A DNA stretch of 50,961 nt from an uncultured Paracoccaceae bacterium. Its GTDB lineage: Bacteria; Pseudomonadota; Alphaproteobacteria; Rhodobacterales; Rhodobacteraceae. The notes under the pieces were generated by a model. It did no database searches and was not told the DNA's origin. It was given only the letters and a program-made list of their open reading frames with translations. Shown here piece by piece: positions 1 through 9,157 of this stretch (position 1 is the first letter of the stretch; each line of letters starts with the position of its first letter). Position numbers and translations under genes: made by a program. The DNA lies in contig CALAXT010000067.1 in assembly GCA_937895435.1 (NCBI GenBank), positions 1 through 50,961 on the forward strand, written 5' to 3'.

Positions 1-200
1 TTGAATTGACGTGCTGCCAGTTTTGTGTTGGCCAATATGAATGACAAGTTGTTTAATCAAAGTGTGTTGCTCTGTGCTTTTGGCTGATGGTTCGATTTTG
101 CTGATCTAATTTTAACTTAGCGTAGGCAAGCGGGGGTTTTGGATCAACCCCAGTACCCAATTTTTCAACACATGGTAACCTAATGGGGTGGATAAACCGT
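1..200. other. Left-edge non-coding stretch
   Basis: No credible gene is seen here. The stretch is AT-rich compared with its neighbours and has no Shine-Dalgarno-led frame with family resemblance. It is the 3' flank of the leftward PanE-like operon; whatever lies further left is outside the window. Confidence 0.5.
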
Positions 201-236
201 AATAAAATAAAGGCGCGCAGGGAAGCCCTGCGCGCC
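201..236 (-). terminator. Rho-independent terminator after the PanE-like gene
   Basis: A perfect 11-bp stem (212-222 with 226-236, loop of 3 nt) is followed on the minus strand by a T-rich tract (complement of 201-211). It sits 35 bp past the stop of the PanE-like gene and should end the leftward operon. Confidence 0.85.
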
Positions 237-271
237 AGATAGAAAGATAAATTTCACGCAGTGTTGACGTG

Positions 272-1324
272 TTATGCAGGTTCCAGTGCGTTTGTGGCCA
301 GTTTAGCATCAACAATTGCCACCCATTCTGTCAGACTGGGGTGCGACATGCCAAGTGAGGCGGCTGTGAGTTTGATCAGCCGGTCCACACGTTCGATGCT
401 TTTGGCCCCACCATAAACCGCACGTGCTGCCGATGAGGGGCGCAAAAGATGCTGTGCTGCGGCGGCGTATTTTTCAAATGGTACCGTGTCAGCGGCATCC
501 GCACCCAGATGAATGACCATGCTGCTGACAAATTCATAAATTTCGCGCGACATCTCAAGGTCGCCATGCACGGCGTCTTTGATCGAGCGTGGTCCGCCAA
601 CTGTGATGCAGCGATAGTTACCTGTCGCCAACATCGCCCATTTTGCAAAGGGCACAAACAGCGAGTCATGTACACGCAGTTTCACGGGAACATCTTTGCC
701 ATCAATTTGATAAGCGTCAATGTCGGCTGCCAAGGTATCTAGCATGGCATCAAGCTTGGCGTCGTGAAATTTCGATACTTTGAAATTGGTGGGCAGGCCC
801 ACGTGCAAAACGTTGGGTGGTTCGTCTGGTGGGCGGAACGCCTGTGGATCGGGCGAACACAGTGTCATCATGCCGGGGTCAAAAGCGTCCCAAATCTCAG
901 CTTCGGTAAAGGCGCTGCGCAACTGGGCACAGTCAAGCCCGGGGATCCGCTTCAGATAGGGCAACGGAGGCATGTTCATGATCGACATGCAGGGTGTCTT
1001 GGTTGCGGCGGTGCGGGCCAGCAAATCGCGCAGCGATGCGTGCGAGTACTGTTGTTCCTGCATGGCCAGACAGACCAAATCATAGTCATCAGGGTTTGCA
1101 TCTTCGGGGGTGCAGGCGCGGGTGGTACCGGTCAAGTCGCGCGAAAAAAAGCTGCGGTGGGTGTCTTCACCACGCAGGGCGATCCGCACCTCGGTCCCTT
1201 GTTCGTTTATTAGCGCTGCAGTTTGTGCACGACATACATAAGTGACGTCATGGCCGCCTGCGACAAGTTTGGTGCCCAAAAGAGCGCCGTAAGATGCACC
1301 CAGAATCAAAATTCTGTAAGGCAT
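272..1324 (-). CDS. PanE/ApbA-family reductase, candidate oxalyl-CoA reductase
   Basis: A 350-residue protein with an N-terminal Rossmann dinucleotide-binding segment (ILILGASYGALLGTKL near residues 4-19) and the two-domain layout of ketopantoate reductases. The start was chosen at the ATG preceded by GGGAGGA; an in-frame extension of 46 codons has no such site. It is the last gene of the minus-strand run hydrolase, sucC, sucD, PanE-like. Family knowledge: PanE proteins reduce 2-ketopantoate with NADPH, but a panE paralogue (panE2) of Methylobacterium extorquens has been reported to reduce oxalyl-CoA to glyoxylate. Next to oxc and frc that second activity is the more attractive inference. At about 350 residues it is longer than classical PanE (about 300). 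Reductase fold fairly sure; substrate not proven. Confidence 0.75.
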   Translation of the reverse strand: MPYRILILGASYGALLGTKLVAGGHDVTYVCRAQTAALINEQGTEVRIALRGEDTHRSFFSRDLTGTTRACTPEDANPDDYDLVCLAMQEQQYSHASLRDLLARTAATKTPCMSIMNMPPLPYLKRIPGLDCAQLRSAFTEAEIWDAFDPGMMTLCSPDPQAFRPPDEPPNVLHVGLPTNFKVSKFHDAKLDAMLDTLAADIDAYQIDGKDVPVKLRVHDSLFVPFAKWAMLATGNYRCITVGGPRSIKDAVHGDLEMSREIYEFVSSMVIHLGADAADTVPFEKYAAAAQHLLRPSSAARAVYGGAKSIERVDRLIKLTAASLGMSHPSLTEWVAIVDAKLATNALEPA

Positions 1325-1474
1325 TATGTTTATCCTCCCATTGCCCGGTGCCCATTCTGTTGATGGGCTCACCAAAGCGTCCTCATTATCTCGGCCGGAT
1401 ATCTTTCTAGGGCAGCGCGGCTGACAATCGGTGCAGGATATGGCTTCACGCGCGCAGGTCAAGAGCAGAGGCGC

Positions 1475-1511
1475 ACAGGTTCCGGAGCAATTCGTCGCAC
1501 CCGGAACCTGT
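1475..1511 (-). other. Intercistronic hairpin downstream of sucD
   Basis: A perfect 11-bp inverted repeat (1475-1485 with 1501-1511, loop of 15 nt) lies just past the sucD stop codon. There is no T-tract on the minus strand, so it may stabilise the 3' end of the sucCD message or give partial termination before the PanE-like gene, rather than act as a full terminator. Confidence 0.6.
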
Positions 1512-1521
1512 ATAAGTAGTG

Positions 1522-2421
1522 TTACCCCAGCAGTTCGACAAGGGTTTCGCCCAATTTTGCTGGCGAAGGTGAGACGCGGATGCCGGCTGAGCGCATCGCC
1601 TCAATTTTATCTTCTGCGCCACCTTTGCCGCCCGAAATCACAGCACCCGCATGACCCATCGTGCGGCCCGGTGGGGCGGTGCGTCCGGCGATAAAGCCCA
1701 CGGTGGGCTTGGCGCGGCCGCGCTTTGCCTCATCTTTTAAGAACTGCGCGGCGGCTTCTTCGGCCGATCCTCCAATTTCACCAATCATGATGATCGATTT
1801 GGTGTCTGGATCTGCCAGAAACAGTTCCAAAATATCGATGAATTCTGTGCCCTTTACGGGGTCGCCACCGATCCCGATGGCGCTGGTCTGTCCAAGGCCT
1901 GCGCGGGTGGTTTGAAATACCGCCTCATAGGTCAGCGTCCCTGACCGTGACAAAACGCCCACTGATCCCTTTTGAAAAATAGACCCCGGCATGATCCCGA
2001 TCTTGCATTCGTCGGGTGTCATCATACCGGGGCAGTTTGGGCCGATTAAGCGGCTGGGAGAGGCGTCGAGTTTCTGTTTTACGCGCACCATGTCTTGCAC
2101 AGGCACGCCTTCGGTGATGCAGGTGATCAGCTCAATTCCTGCGTCAATCGCCTCTTCGATAGCGGCTGCCGCACCTGCGGGGGGAACATAGATCACGCTG
2201 GCTGTGGCGCCAGTGGCCTCTTTCGCTTCGGCAACCGAGGCAAAAATCGGCAAGGTTTCACCGCTTGATCCTGTCCAGTTGCTGCCACCCTTTGACGGAT
2301 GCGTGCCCGCAACCATTTGCGTTCCATGATAGGCCAGCGCCTGTTCGGTGTGAAATGTGCCGGTTTTCCCTGTCAGACCTTGCACGATGATTTTGGTGTC
2401 TTTGTTGATCAAGATTGACAT
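1522..2421 (-). CDS. sucD: Succinyl-CoA synthetase-type alpha subunit (divergent paralogue)
   Basis: A 299-residue ADP-forming acyl-CoA synthetase alpha subunit: an N-terminal CoA-binding domain and a C-terminal ligase domain with the phosphorylated histidine in MGHAGA (near residue 253). The start lies 4 bp after the sucC stop, so translation is probably coupled. Family members normally carry TPGKGG followed shortly by LPVF in the CoA/phosphate region. Here this reads HPSKGG and is followed by about five extra residues (WTGSSGET) before LPIF. The usual PGHIH is PGSIF. These changes, and its place in a cluster away from other TCA genes, suggest a paralogue with altered substrate. Possible roles are succinate, oxalate or another dicarboxylate activation to the CoA thioester. 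Family is certain, substrate is not. Confidence 0.85.
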   Translation of the reverse strand: MSILINKDTKIIVQGLTGKTGTFHTEQALAYHGTQMVAGTHPSKGGSNWTGSSGETLPIFASVAEAKEATGATASVIYVPPAGAAAAIEEAIDAGIELITCITEGVPVQDMVRVKQKLDASPSRLIGPNCPGMMTPDECKIGIMPGSIFQKGSVGVLSRSGTLTYEAVFQTTRAGLGQTSAIGIGGDPVKGTEFIDILELFLADPDTKSIIMIGEIGGSAEEAAAQFLKDEAKRGRAKPTVGFIAGRTAPPGRTMGHAGAVISGGKGGAEDKIEAMRSAGIRVSPSPAKLGETLVELLG

Positions 2422-2425
2422 GGTA

Positions 2426-3619
2426 TTACCCTCTCACAGCTTTGACGATCTTCTGGGCGGCATCGTCCAGATCATTCGCGGCAATCACGTTCAGGCCGGA
2501 ATTGTTGATGATGTCTTTGCCCTCATCCACCTTGGTGCCTTCCAGCCGGACAACCAGTGGCACGCTGAGGCCGACATCTTTCACAGCTTGGACAACGCCG
2601 TTGGCAATCACATCGCAGCGCATGATGCCGCCAAAAATATTGACCAAAATACCTTTTACGTTCGGGTCGGACGTGATGATTTTGAACGCTGCGGTGACCT
2701 TTTCGGTGGTGGCGCCACCACCGACATCCAAAAAGTTGGCAGGTTCGGCGCCGTAAAGTTTGATGATATCCATCGTGGCCATTGCAAGGCCTGCACCGTT
2801 CACCATGCAGCCAATTTCACCATCGAGGGCAACATAGGCCAGATCATATTTGGATGCTTCAATTTCTTTGGCATCTTCTTCGGATTCATCGCGATAGGCC
2901 ATGATATCGGGGTGGCGAAACAGTGCGTTGCCGTCAAAGCTGATCTTGGCATCCAGCACCTGCACGTCGTTTGACTTTGTGACAATCAACGGGTTGATTT
3001 CCAGCAGGCTCATGTCTTTGCTGGTAAAGGCGGTGTAAAGCGCCTTGAACAGATCAATCGCCTGGCTGCGGGCGGTGCCATCCAGCTTAAGGGCATCTGC
3101 GATCTTTTCGGCGTCTTGCGTCGTGCAGCCGGCGGCGGGATTTATGGCGATCGTGTGGATGAGATCAGGGGTTTCCTCAGCGACTGTTTCAATGTCCATG
3201 CCGCCTTCGGTTGATGCCACAAATGAGGTGCGGCCTGTTTCGCGGTCAACCAAAACCGACAGATAGAGTTCACGCGCAATGTCGGCACCAGCTTCGATAT
3301 ACAGGCGGTTCACCTGTTTGCCGGCAGGGCCGGTCTGTTTGGTGACCAAGGTATTTCCGAACATCTCGCGCGCATTTGTCAGCGCATCTTGGGCAGAAAA
3401 AGAAACCCGCACCCCACCTTTGGCGTCATCGGACAATTCTTTAAATTTGCCCTTGCCGCGCCCCCCGGCGTGGATCTGGCTTTTGACAACCCAAACCGGG
3501 CCCGGAAGTGCGGCCACAGCGGCCTCGGCTTGATCTAGCGCTGTGATGGCCACCCCGGCTGCGATGGGCGCGCCAAAGCTTTGCAGAACCTCTTTGGCTT
3601 GATGTTCGTGAATGTTCAT
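2426..3619 (-). CDS. sucC: Succinyl-CoA synthetase-type beta subunit
   Basis: A 397-residue beta subunit with an N-terminal ATP-grasp domain ([12 protein letters not shown] start, [17 protein letters not shown]) and a C-terminal flavodoxin-like ligase domain ([27 protein letters not shown]). The start at 3619 is preceded by GGAGAGAGA; the longer frame adds 11 residues without a site. The motifs [16 protein letters not shown] and [11 protein letters not shown] are those of SucC; malate thiokinase MtkA, as remembered, has HAGARGK and NIFAGIN. It pairs with the alpha subunit 4 bp downstream, and the upstream hydrolase gene ends 29 bp before it. It is clearly diverged from the usual alphaproteobacterial TCA SucC in its first 60 residues, so a second, dedicated copy is likely. 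Confidence 0.9.
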   Translation of the reverse strand: MNIHEHQAKEVLQSFGAPIAAGVAITALDQAEAAVAALPGPVWVVKSQIHAGGRGKGKFKELSDDAKGGVRVSFSAQDALTNAREMFGNTLVTKQTGPAGKQVNRLYIEAGADIARELYLSVLVDRETGRTSFVASTEGGMDIETVAEETPDLIHTIAINPAAGCTTQDAEKIADALKLDGTARSQAIDLFKALYTAFTSKDMSLLEINPLIVTKSNDVQVLDAKISFDGNALFRHPDIMAYRDESEEDAKEIEASKYDLAYVALDGEIGCMVNGAGLAMATMDIIKLYGAEPANFLDVGGGATTEKVTAAFKIITSDPNVKGILVNIFGGIMRCDVIANGVVQAVKDVGLSVPLVVRLEGTKVDEGKDIINNSGLNVIAANDLDDAAQKIVKAVRG

Positions 3620-3648
3620 CTGTCTCTCTCCGTCTATCTTGGTCTTTG

Positions 3649-4191
3649 TCACTTAATAAGCGGTAGAATTTCCTTGAAGGCTTGGGTGCCTGCTTGGCCA
3701 AGCCATTCGAACACCACCATTTCGGTGGTAACGATGCTGACACCTGCCGCGCTCAGTCGTGCCAGGCAGGCTGTTTCGCTTTCCAGAGTGCGTGACGCGG
3801 TGGCGTCAGACACCACGAACACCTCAAAGCCTTCTTCAACCATGCTGGCGGCTGTCTGCATGACGCAAATATGCGCCTCCATCCCGGCCAAAATAGCTTG
3901 GGGGCGGCCCAATGATTTAAAAGCTTGGGAAAAGGCGGCATCTTCCATGCAGGAAAAATGCAGCTTTGACAAAACAGGGCTGTCACCGGCGGCGCTGCGC
4001 ACCTCGGGGATCGTGTGGCCCAAACCTTTTGGATATTGCTCGGTCAGCAAGGCTGGAACACCCGTGCGTCCGGCCGCGCGCAGCAACAAACGGGTATTTT
4101 TTATCGTGCGGGCCGGGGCCTGCATGGCGGGAACCAATCGCTCCTGCATGTCGATAACAATAAGAGCAGAATCGCGCGCCCTAATCAGCAA
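3649..4191 (-). CDS. Isochorismatase-family cysteine hydrolase
   Basis: About 180 residues, a typical single-domain isochorismatase-like hydrolase. The catalytic triad is visible: Asp in ALIVIDMQ, Lys in VLSKLHF and Cys in AHICVMQT, the last with the preceding GMEAH that forms the cis-peptide turn. Start choice: a TTG at 4191 has GGAGGG seven bases upstream, while an in-frame GTG at 4206 has no ribosome site, so TTG is preferred. It is the first gene of the minus-strand operon with sucCD and the PanE-like gene, divergent from the GntR regulator. The family includes amidases, nicotinamidases and YcaC-like proteins of unknown substrate. In this context hydrolysis of an oxalate-related amide such as oxamate is possible but unproven. 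Confidence 0.85.
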   Translation of the reverse strand: MLIRARDSALIVIDMQERLVPAMQAPARTIKNTRLLLRAAGRTGVPALLTEQYPKGLGHTIPEVRSAAGDSPVLSKLHFSCMEDAAFSQAFKSLGRPQAILAGMEAHICVMQTAASMVEEGFEVFVVSDATASRTLESETACLARLSAAGVSIVTTEMVVFEWLGQAGTQAFKEILPLIK

Positions 4192-4227
4192 TTTCCAGCC
4201 CTCCACGCCAAGAAATCAATAGGTATG

Positions 4228-4237
4228 TAGTATACCA
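4228..4237. promoter_or_regulatory. Candidate GntR operator 1
   Basis: TAGTATACCA, a palindromic TNGTATACNA site centred on GTATAC (4230-4235), the type bound by many FCD-class GntR regulators. It lies just upstream of the minus-strand hydrolase gene. A related site lies with its core 85 bp away, about eight helical turns. Confidence 0.6.
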
Positions 4238-4288
4238 CAGACCCATCCGTCAACGTTTTTTGTATTAAAAACAACAGTAAAAAAACAT

Positions 4289-4316
4289 TTGACCTGTGTT
4301 GATTTGTTAGTATGGT
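4289..4316 (+). promoter_or_regulatory. Candidate sigma-70 promoter of the GntR/oxalate operon
   Basis: TTGACC (4289-4294), a 16-bp spacer and TATGGT (4311-4316). The -10 element overlaps operator 2, so the regulator bound there would block RNA polymerase; autorepression is expected. Confidence 0.5.
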
Positions 4317-4322
4317 ATACAA
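4313..4322. promoter_or_regulatory. Candidate GntR operator 2
   Basis: TGGTATACAA, core GTATAC at 4315-4320, overlapping the predicted -10 box. Same TNGTATACNA pattern as the site at 4228, so one regulator could control both divergent operons, possibly by looping. Confidence 0.6.
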
Positions 4323-4385
4323 GATACACAGGCAGCCAGTCCCGTTAAGAGGACGGTGCCAATGTATCGCAAGAGGAGGTCTGAC

Positions 4386-5108
4386 ATGTCGATTGGCGAC
4401 AAGCTAAACCCCATCTCTGAAAGTTTTTCGTTGAAGGATCATACCTTCAATGTGCTGCGCGCCGCCATTTTGGATATGGACATCTATCAGCCCGACGCCG
4501 ACCTGCGGCTGGATGAGCGTCAGATGGCTGAGCGGCTTGGAATTTCCCGAACGCCCGTCCGTGAGGCCTTGGCCCGCCTGTCGCAAGAGGGTCTGATTGA
4601 AGTGATGCCGCGCAAGGGTGTTTTTGTGCGCCGCAAAACGCGCGAAGAGATTCTAGAGATGGTGGTGACATGGGCCGCGCTGGAAAGCATGGCGGCGCGT
4701 TTGGCCACGGTAAATGCCACGGCGGCCGAATTGGTTGCGTTGCGCAAGTTTGCCATGAAGCACAGCAGCGATGCAGTTCGCGCAGATATCGAAGAATATT
4801 CTGATGCAAACATCAAGTTTCACCAATCCATCCTAAATCTTTCTGGTTGCAGCTTGCTGCGAACCACGGCGGATGGCTTGTTTACCCACATGCAGGCGGT
4901 GCGCCGCCGCGCGATGGGTGAAAGCGACCGGGCGCGGCGCTCGGTTGCAGACCACATGGAAATCATCGAGGCGCTGACCTCGCGTGACGCTGATTTGGCG
5001 GCCCGTCGGGTGCTAGAGCACACGATGCGGCTGCATGATCATATCAGCAAAACTTGGACACGGTTGGAATCGCTGGGCACGTTGCGCAGCGCAGCCACGA
5101 CAAATTAA
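4386..5108 (+). CDS. GntR-family (FCD) regulator of the oxalate module
   Basis: A 240-residue repressor-type protein. The N-terminal winged helix covers about residues 14-80 (recognition region RLGISRTPVREALARLSQEG), followed by an all-helical FCD effector domain with the metal/ligand histidines expected near KFHQSI and DHMEII. The start at 4386 has GAGGAGG; an upstream in-frame ATG at 4356 lacks one. It is the first gene of the rightward operon, 21 bp ahead of oxc, and divergent from the hydrolase-sucCD-panE operon. Two matching palindromes lie upstream. FCD regulators commonly sense small carboxylic acids; oxalate, glyoxylate or a CoA ester would be a logical inducer. The ligand is inference. 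Confidence 0.9.
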   Translation: MSIGDKLNPISESFSLKDHTFNVLRAAILDMDIYQPDADLRLDERQMAERLGISRTPVREALARLSQEGLIEVMPRKGVFVRRKTREEILEMVVTWAALESMAARLATVNATAAELVALRKFAMKHSSDAVRADIEEYSDANIKFHQSILNLSGCSLLRTTADGLFTHMQAVRRRAMGESDRARRSVADHMEIIEALTSRDADLAARRVLEHTMRLHDHISKTWTRLESLGTLRSAATTN

Positions 5109-5129
5109 CGCAAAACCACGAGGAAGAGA

Positions 5130-6878
5130 ATGACCAACGCCCTTGCCGCGCAGACCCAAGATGCGACCGCCGAAGATGCCGCCGCGCGCGATCTCACGGA
5201 TGGATTCCACCTCATTATTGATGCACTCAAGCTGAATGGCCTGAACACGATTTATGGTGTGCCGGGTATTCCGATCACCGATTTTGGTCGTATGGCTCAG
5301 GCTGAGGGCATGCGGGTGATTTCATTCCGCCATGAACAAAACGCTGGCAATGCGGCTGCGATTGCAGGCTTTTTGACCAAAAAGCCTGGTATTTGCCTAA
5401 CCGTATCTGCGCCAGGCTTTTTGAATGGCCTGACTGCGTTGGCCCACGCCACCACCAATTGCTGGCCGATGATCTTGATCTCGGGTTCGTCCGAGCGTGA
5501 GATTGTTGATTTGCAGCAGGGTGATTACGAAGAAATGGACCAGCTGGCCATCGCCAAGCCCTTGTGTAAGGCTGCTTACCGTATTTTGCATGCCGAAGAC
5601 ATTGGTATTGGTGTGGCGCGCGCCATTCGTGCGGCTGTGTCTGGCCGGCCGGGCGGCGTATATCTTGATTTGCCAGCCAAGCTTTTTGGGCAGGTGATGG
5701 ATGCCGCAGCTGGCGAGAAATCATTGGTCAAGGTGATTGATCCGGCCCCGGCGCAACTGCCCGGCGCTGATGCGGTGGCCCGTGCGCTGGACGTGCTGAA
5801 GGGCGCAAAGCGCCCGCTGATTATCTTGGGTAAGGGCGCGGCCTATGCGCAGGCTGATGAAAGCGTGCGCGCTTTTGTTGAGCGAAGCGGCATCCCCTAT
5901 CTGCCGATGAGCATGGCCAAAGGGTTATTGCCAGATGACCATCCACTGTCTGCAGGGGCTGCGCGGTCGCTTGTGCTGAAGGAGTCAGATGTCGTCGTGA
6001 TGGTCGGTGCACGTCTGAACTGGCTGCTGAGCCACGGCAAAGGCAAACAGTGGGGTGCAGAACCAAAGAAGTTTGTGCAGATTGATATTGAGCCGAAAGA
6101 AATGGACAGCAATGTTGAAATCGCAGCACCGCTGGTGGGCGATATTGGCTCTGTGCTGGATTCTCTGTTGGCGGGCATGGGCGCTGGTTGGCAAAAGCCC
6201 AATCCTGAGTGGACAGACACGATCCGCGACAAGGTTGACGGCAATGTGGCCAAGATGGCGCCGCGTTTGATGAACAACAATTCCCCGATGGATTATCACG
6301 GTGCGTTGGGCCGTTTGAAAACCATCATCGCCGAACGTCCTGATGCGATTTTGGTCAATGAGGGCGCCAATACGCTGGATTTCGCACGGTCCATCATCAA
6401 CATGTCAAAGCCGCGCAAGCGTCTGGATGTTGGCACCTGGGGTGTGATGGGCGTGGGCATGGGCAGCGCAATTGCGGCCGCCGTCGAAACTGGCCACCCT
6501 GTTCTGGCGATTGAGGGCGACAGCGCGTTTGGCTTTAGCGGCATGGAGGTGGAAACGATCTGCCGTTACAATCTGCCAATCTGTGTTGTGATCTTTAACA
6601 ATAACGGCATCTATCGCGGCACTGACAGCAATGAAAATGGCGATGGCGATCCGGCCACCACGGTTTTTGTGCCGGATGCGCGTTATGACATGATGATGCA
6701 GGCCTTTGGCGGGGTTGGTGTCAATGCCACCACCCCAGATGAGCTGGCGCGCGCCGTAAATGAAGCGATGGACAGCGGCAAACCCACGTTGATCAATGCT
6801 GTGATCGATCCAACCGCTGGGACAGAAAGTGGCCGGATTGGCAACCTGAACCCGCAAAGCGTTGTGAAAAAGAAATGA
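5130..6878 (+). CDS. oxc: Oxalyl-CoA decarboxylase
   Basis: A 582-residue thiamine-diphosphate enzyme converting oxalyl-CoA to formyl-CoA and CO2. It has the three ThDP domains in order: PYR domain with the catalytic Glu69 in FRHEQNAG, a central nucleotide-binding domain, and the PP domain with the ThDP/Mg motif starting GDSAFGFSG near residue 463 and ending in [11 protein letters not shown]. The segment GDYEEMDQ near residue 130 is typical of oxalyl-CoA decarboxylases and separates it from acetolactate synthases. Length is close to the usual 565-570 plus an N-terminal extension. An AGGAAGAG site precedes the ATG. It is followed by frc, its obligate metabolic partner, in the classic oxalate catabolic pair. 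Confidence 0.95.
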   Translation: MTNALAAQTQDATAEDAAARDLTDGFHLIIDALKLNGLNTIYGVPGIPITDFGRMAQAEGMRVISFRHEQNAGNAAAIAGFLTKKPGICLTVSAPGFLNGLTALAHATTNCWPMILISGSSEREIVDLQQGDYEEMDQLAIAKPLCKAAYRILHAEDIGIGVARAIRAAVSGRPGGVYLDLPAKLFGQVMDAAAGEKSLVKVIDPAPAQLPGADAVARALDVLKGAKRPLIILGKGAAYAQADESVRAFVERSGIPYLPMSMAKGLLPDDHPLSAGAARSLVLKESDVVVMVGARLNWLLSHGKGKQWGAEPKKFVQIDIEPKEMDSNVEIAAPLVGDIGSVLDSLLAGMGAGWQKPNPEWTDTIRDKVDGNVAKMAPRLMNNNSPMDYHGALGRLKTIIAERPDAILVNEGANTLDFARSIINMSKPRKRLDVGTWGVMGVGMGSAIAAAVETGHPVLAIEGDSAFGFSGMEVETICRYNLPICVVIFNNNGIYRGTDSNENGDGDPATTVFVPDARYDMMMQAFGGVGVNATTPDELARAVNEAMDSGKPTLINAVIDPTAGTESGRIGNLNPQSVVKKK

Positions 6879-6931
6879 TTTGGGGGGGCGTTGCCCCTCA
6901 TATCCCCTTAGAGAAACATTAGGAGCCTAAG

Positions 6932-8203
6932 ATGAAAGCCCTAGAAGGCGTCAAGATCCTCGATTTCACCCATGTTCAGTCGGGGCCAACCTGCACCCAG
7001 CTGCTGGCTTGGTTTGGCGCAGACGTAATTAAGGTGGAACAGCCAGGCGTGGGCGATGCCACCCGCAAGCAGTTGGTTGATGTGCCTGGTGCCGACAGCC
7101 TGTATTTTACCATGCTAAATCACAATAAGCGCTCGATTGAGCTGAATGGTAAAAACCCGGTCGGCAAAGAGGTTCTGACACGTTTGATCGAAGAATGTGA
7201 CGTGATGGTGGAAAACTTTGCCCCAGGCGCGTTGGACCGTATGGGGTTTTCGTGGGAGCGTGTGCAGGAAATCAACCCGCGTATGATCTTGGCCTCGATC
7301 AAAGGTTTTGGCCCGGGCAAATACGAAGATTGCAAGGTGTATGAAAACGTCGCGCAATGTGCGGGTGGATCTGCATCGACCACTGGGTTTTTAGATGGCC
7401 CACCTTTGGTCACGGGCGCGCAGATCGGGGACAGTGGCACTGGGCTGCATCTGTGCTTGGGTATTGTGACCGCGCTTTATCAGCGTGAAAAATCGGGTCG
7501 TGGACAAAAAGTATCGGCCGCGATGCAGGATGGCGTGCTGAACCTTTGCCGCGTCAAGCTGCGCGATCAGCAGCGTTTGGAAGCGGGCCCCCTGACAGAA
7601 TATTCGCAATTTGGCGAAGGCATCCCCTTTGGCGATTCTACGCCACGTGCGGGCAATGACTCGGGTGGTGGTCAGCCAGGCCGGATCTTGAAGTGTAAGG
7701 GTTGGGAAACGGACCCCAATGCCTATACCTATTTCATCACCCAAGCCGCCGTTTGGGGTAAAGTGTGTGATGTAATTGGCAAGCCTGAGTGGAAAGACGC
7801 CCCCGGCTATGCCACCCCCCCCGAGCGGTTGGACAAGCTAAACGAGATTTTTGGCGCCATCGAAGCATGGACCATGACAAAAACCAAATTTGAGGTCATG
7901 GATATTTGCAACCCGCTCGATATTCCTGTGGGTCCGATCCTGTCGACCAAAGAGATTATGGAAGATGAGGGTCTGCGGGCCACCGGCACGATTGTTGAGG
8001 TCGATCACCCAACGCGCGGCCGCTATGTCAGTGTTGGCTGCCCCATCAAGCTAAGCGATAGCCCCGTTGAGGTGACGCGCTCGCCGCTTTTGGGTGAACA
8101 TACCACCGAAATCTTGACTTCAGTTCTGGGCTTTGCGGGCGATGACTTGGATCGTGTCATCGGATCTGGCGCCGTTGGCGCAGCAAAGGTGGCGGCACAA
8201 TGA
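6932..8203 (+). CDS. frc: Formyl-CoA:oxalate CoA-transferase
   Basis: A 423-residue class III CoA-transferase moving CoA from formyl-CoA to oxalate, regenerating oxalyl-CoA for Oxc and releasing formate. Family landmarks: [14 protein letters not shown] at the N-terminus, the catalytic Asp167 in IGDSGTG, the mobile glycine loop GGGQPG near residue 247, and LKCKGWETD. These are specific for Frc rather than carnitine or succinyl CoA-transferases. AGGAG precedes the ATG. Its stop overlaps the start of the next gene (ATGA), so the formyltransferase is translationally coupled. A short G-rich hairpin lies in the 53-bp oxc-frc gap. Confidence 0.95.
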   Translation: MKALEGVKILDFTHVQSGPTCTQLLAWFGADVIKVEQPGVGDATRKQLVDVPGADSLYFTMLNHNKRSIELNGKNPVGKEVLTRLIEECDVMVENFAPGALDRMGFSWERVQEINPRMILASIKGFGPGKYEDCKVYENVAQCAGGSASTTGFLDGPPLVTGAQIGDSGTGLHLCLGIVTALYQREKSGRGQKVSAAMQDGVLNLCRVKLRDQQRLEAGPLTEYSQFGEGIPFGDSTPRAGNDSGGGQPGRILKCKGWETDPNAYTYFITQAAVWGKVCDVIGKPEWKDAPGYATPPERLDKLNEIFGAIEAWTMTKTKFEVMDICNPLDIPVGPILSTKEIMEDEGLRATGTIVEVDHPTRGRYVSVGCPIKLSDSPVEVTRSPLLGEHTTEILTSVLGFAGDDLDRVIGSGAVGAAKVAAQ

Positions 8204-9129
8204 CCGACAAGATGCGCTTGATCGTCATGGGCCAGCAGGCGTTTGGCAAGGACGCCCTTGCCAAACTGCTGGAAGAGGGCCGTGATGAGGTGGTCGCGGT
8301 TTATTGTGAACCCGACCGCGCCGGCAAGCCGGTTGACCCGATCAAAGAATTCGCCCTGGAAAAGGGCCTGCCGGTTTATCAGCCTGCGCATTTCAATGAT
8401 CAGGCCGATTTGGATCAATTGGCGGCGCTGAATGCTGATCTGATGGTGATGGCCTTCGTGAACGTGTTTGTGCCCGAAGTGGCGCGTGACACGCCGCGGC
8501 TTGGGTCGATCTGTTTCCATCCATCGTTGCTGCCGCTGCACCGTGGCCCCTCGGCGGTGAATTGGCCAATTATCATGGGCAGTCGTGAAAGCGGGTTTTC
8601 GTGGTTTTATCCAACCGACGGCTTGGATGAGGGCGATGTCTTGCTGATGTGGAAATGCCCGATTGAGCCCGACGACACTGTGATCGATCTGTATTTCAAA
8701 AAGATCTATCCCGCGGCGATCGCGTCAGTTTTACAGGTGGTTGATCTCTTTCGCAGCGGCAACCCACCGCATATCGAACAAGATGAATCCTTGGCGACCT
8801 ATGAGCGTCGTTGCACCAAAAAACACACTCACATTGATTGGAACAAGCCGGTTGCTCAGGTTTATAACCTGATCCGTGGGGCCAACCCATCACCTGGGGC
8901 ATGGACCACGCTGAACGGCGCCGAAGTGCAAGTGTTTGATGCCGCTCGCGTGCCCGGCGATGGGATTTCAAGCCGCGTAACCGAGGTCTCGGACCAGGGC
9001 GTGACGGTTCAATGTATCGGTGGGCGCATTCTGATCAAACGGGTTCGCCCCGCAGATGGTGGCAAGGTTGCTGCGTCCGAATGGGCGGCTGCGGCTGGGC
9101 TGGCCGCTGGCCAGAACCTTGGCGCCTGA
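8200..9129 (+). CDS. Formyltransferase/10-formyl-THF hydrolase-like protein
   Basis: A 309-residue formyltransferase-fold protein. N-terminal half: a Rossmann-like formyltransferase core with the [10 protein letters not shown] segment and GLDEGD, giving catalytic His107 and Asp143. C-terminal half: a formyltransferase C-terminal barrel ([13 protein letters not shown]). It resembles the N-terminal hydrolase domain of vertebrate 10-formyl-THF dehydrogenase (HPSLLPRHRG, SAINW, GLDTGD) more than methionyl-tRNA formyltransferase. The Asn two residues before the catalytic His in tRNA formyltransferases is Cys105 here (Ile in the vertebrate domain). Its ATGA overlap with frc and position before fhs point to a job in formyl-group handling. 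It might hydrolyse 10-formyl-THF to formate plus THF, or transfer formyl groups. The exact reaction is unknown. Confidence 0.85.
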   Translation: MTDKMRLIVMGQQAFGKDALAKLLEEGRDEVVAVYCEPDRAGKPVDPIKEFALEKGLPVYQPAHFNDQADLDQLAALNADLMVMAFVNVFVPEVARDTPRLGSICFHPSLLPLHRGPSAVNWPIIMGSRESGFSWFYPTDGLDEGDVLLMWKCPIEPDDTVIDLYFKKIYPAAIASVLQVVDLFRSGNPPHIEQDESLATYERRCTKKHTHIDWNKPVAQVYNLIRGANPSPGAWTTLNGAEVQVFDAARVPGDGISSRVTEVSDQGVTVQCIGGRILIKRVRPADGGKVAASEWAAAAGLAAGQNLGA

Positions 9130-9157
9130 AACAGACTTTACCAAAAGGAACACACAG

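Noticed and set aside
2357-2974. Long open frame (205 codons) antisense to sucC
   Set aside because: It overlaps a certain gene, has no ribosome site or family resemblance, and is explained by codon bias of the opposite strand.
1522-3619. Malate thiokinase (mtkAB) of the serine cycle
   Set aside because: The beta subunit shows SucC-type [16 protein letters not shown] and [10 protein letters not shown] instead of the MtkA versions; no other serine-cycle gene is nearby except fhs.
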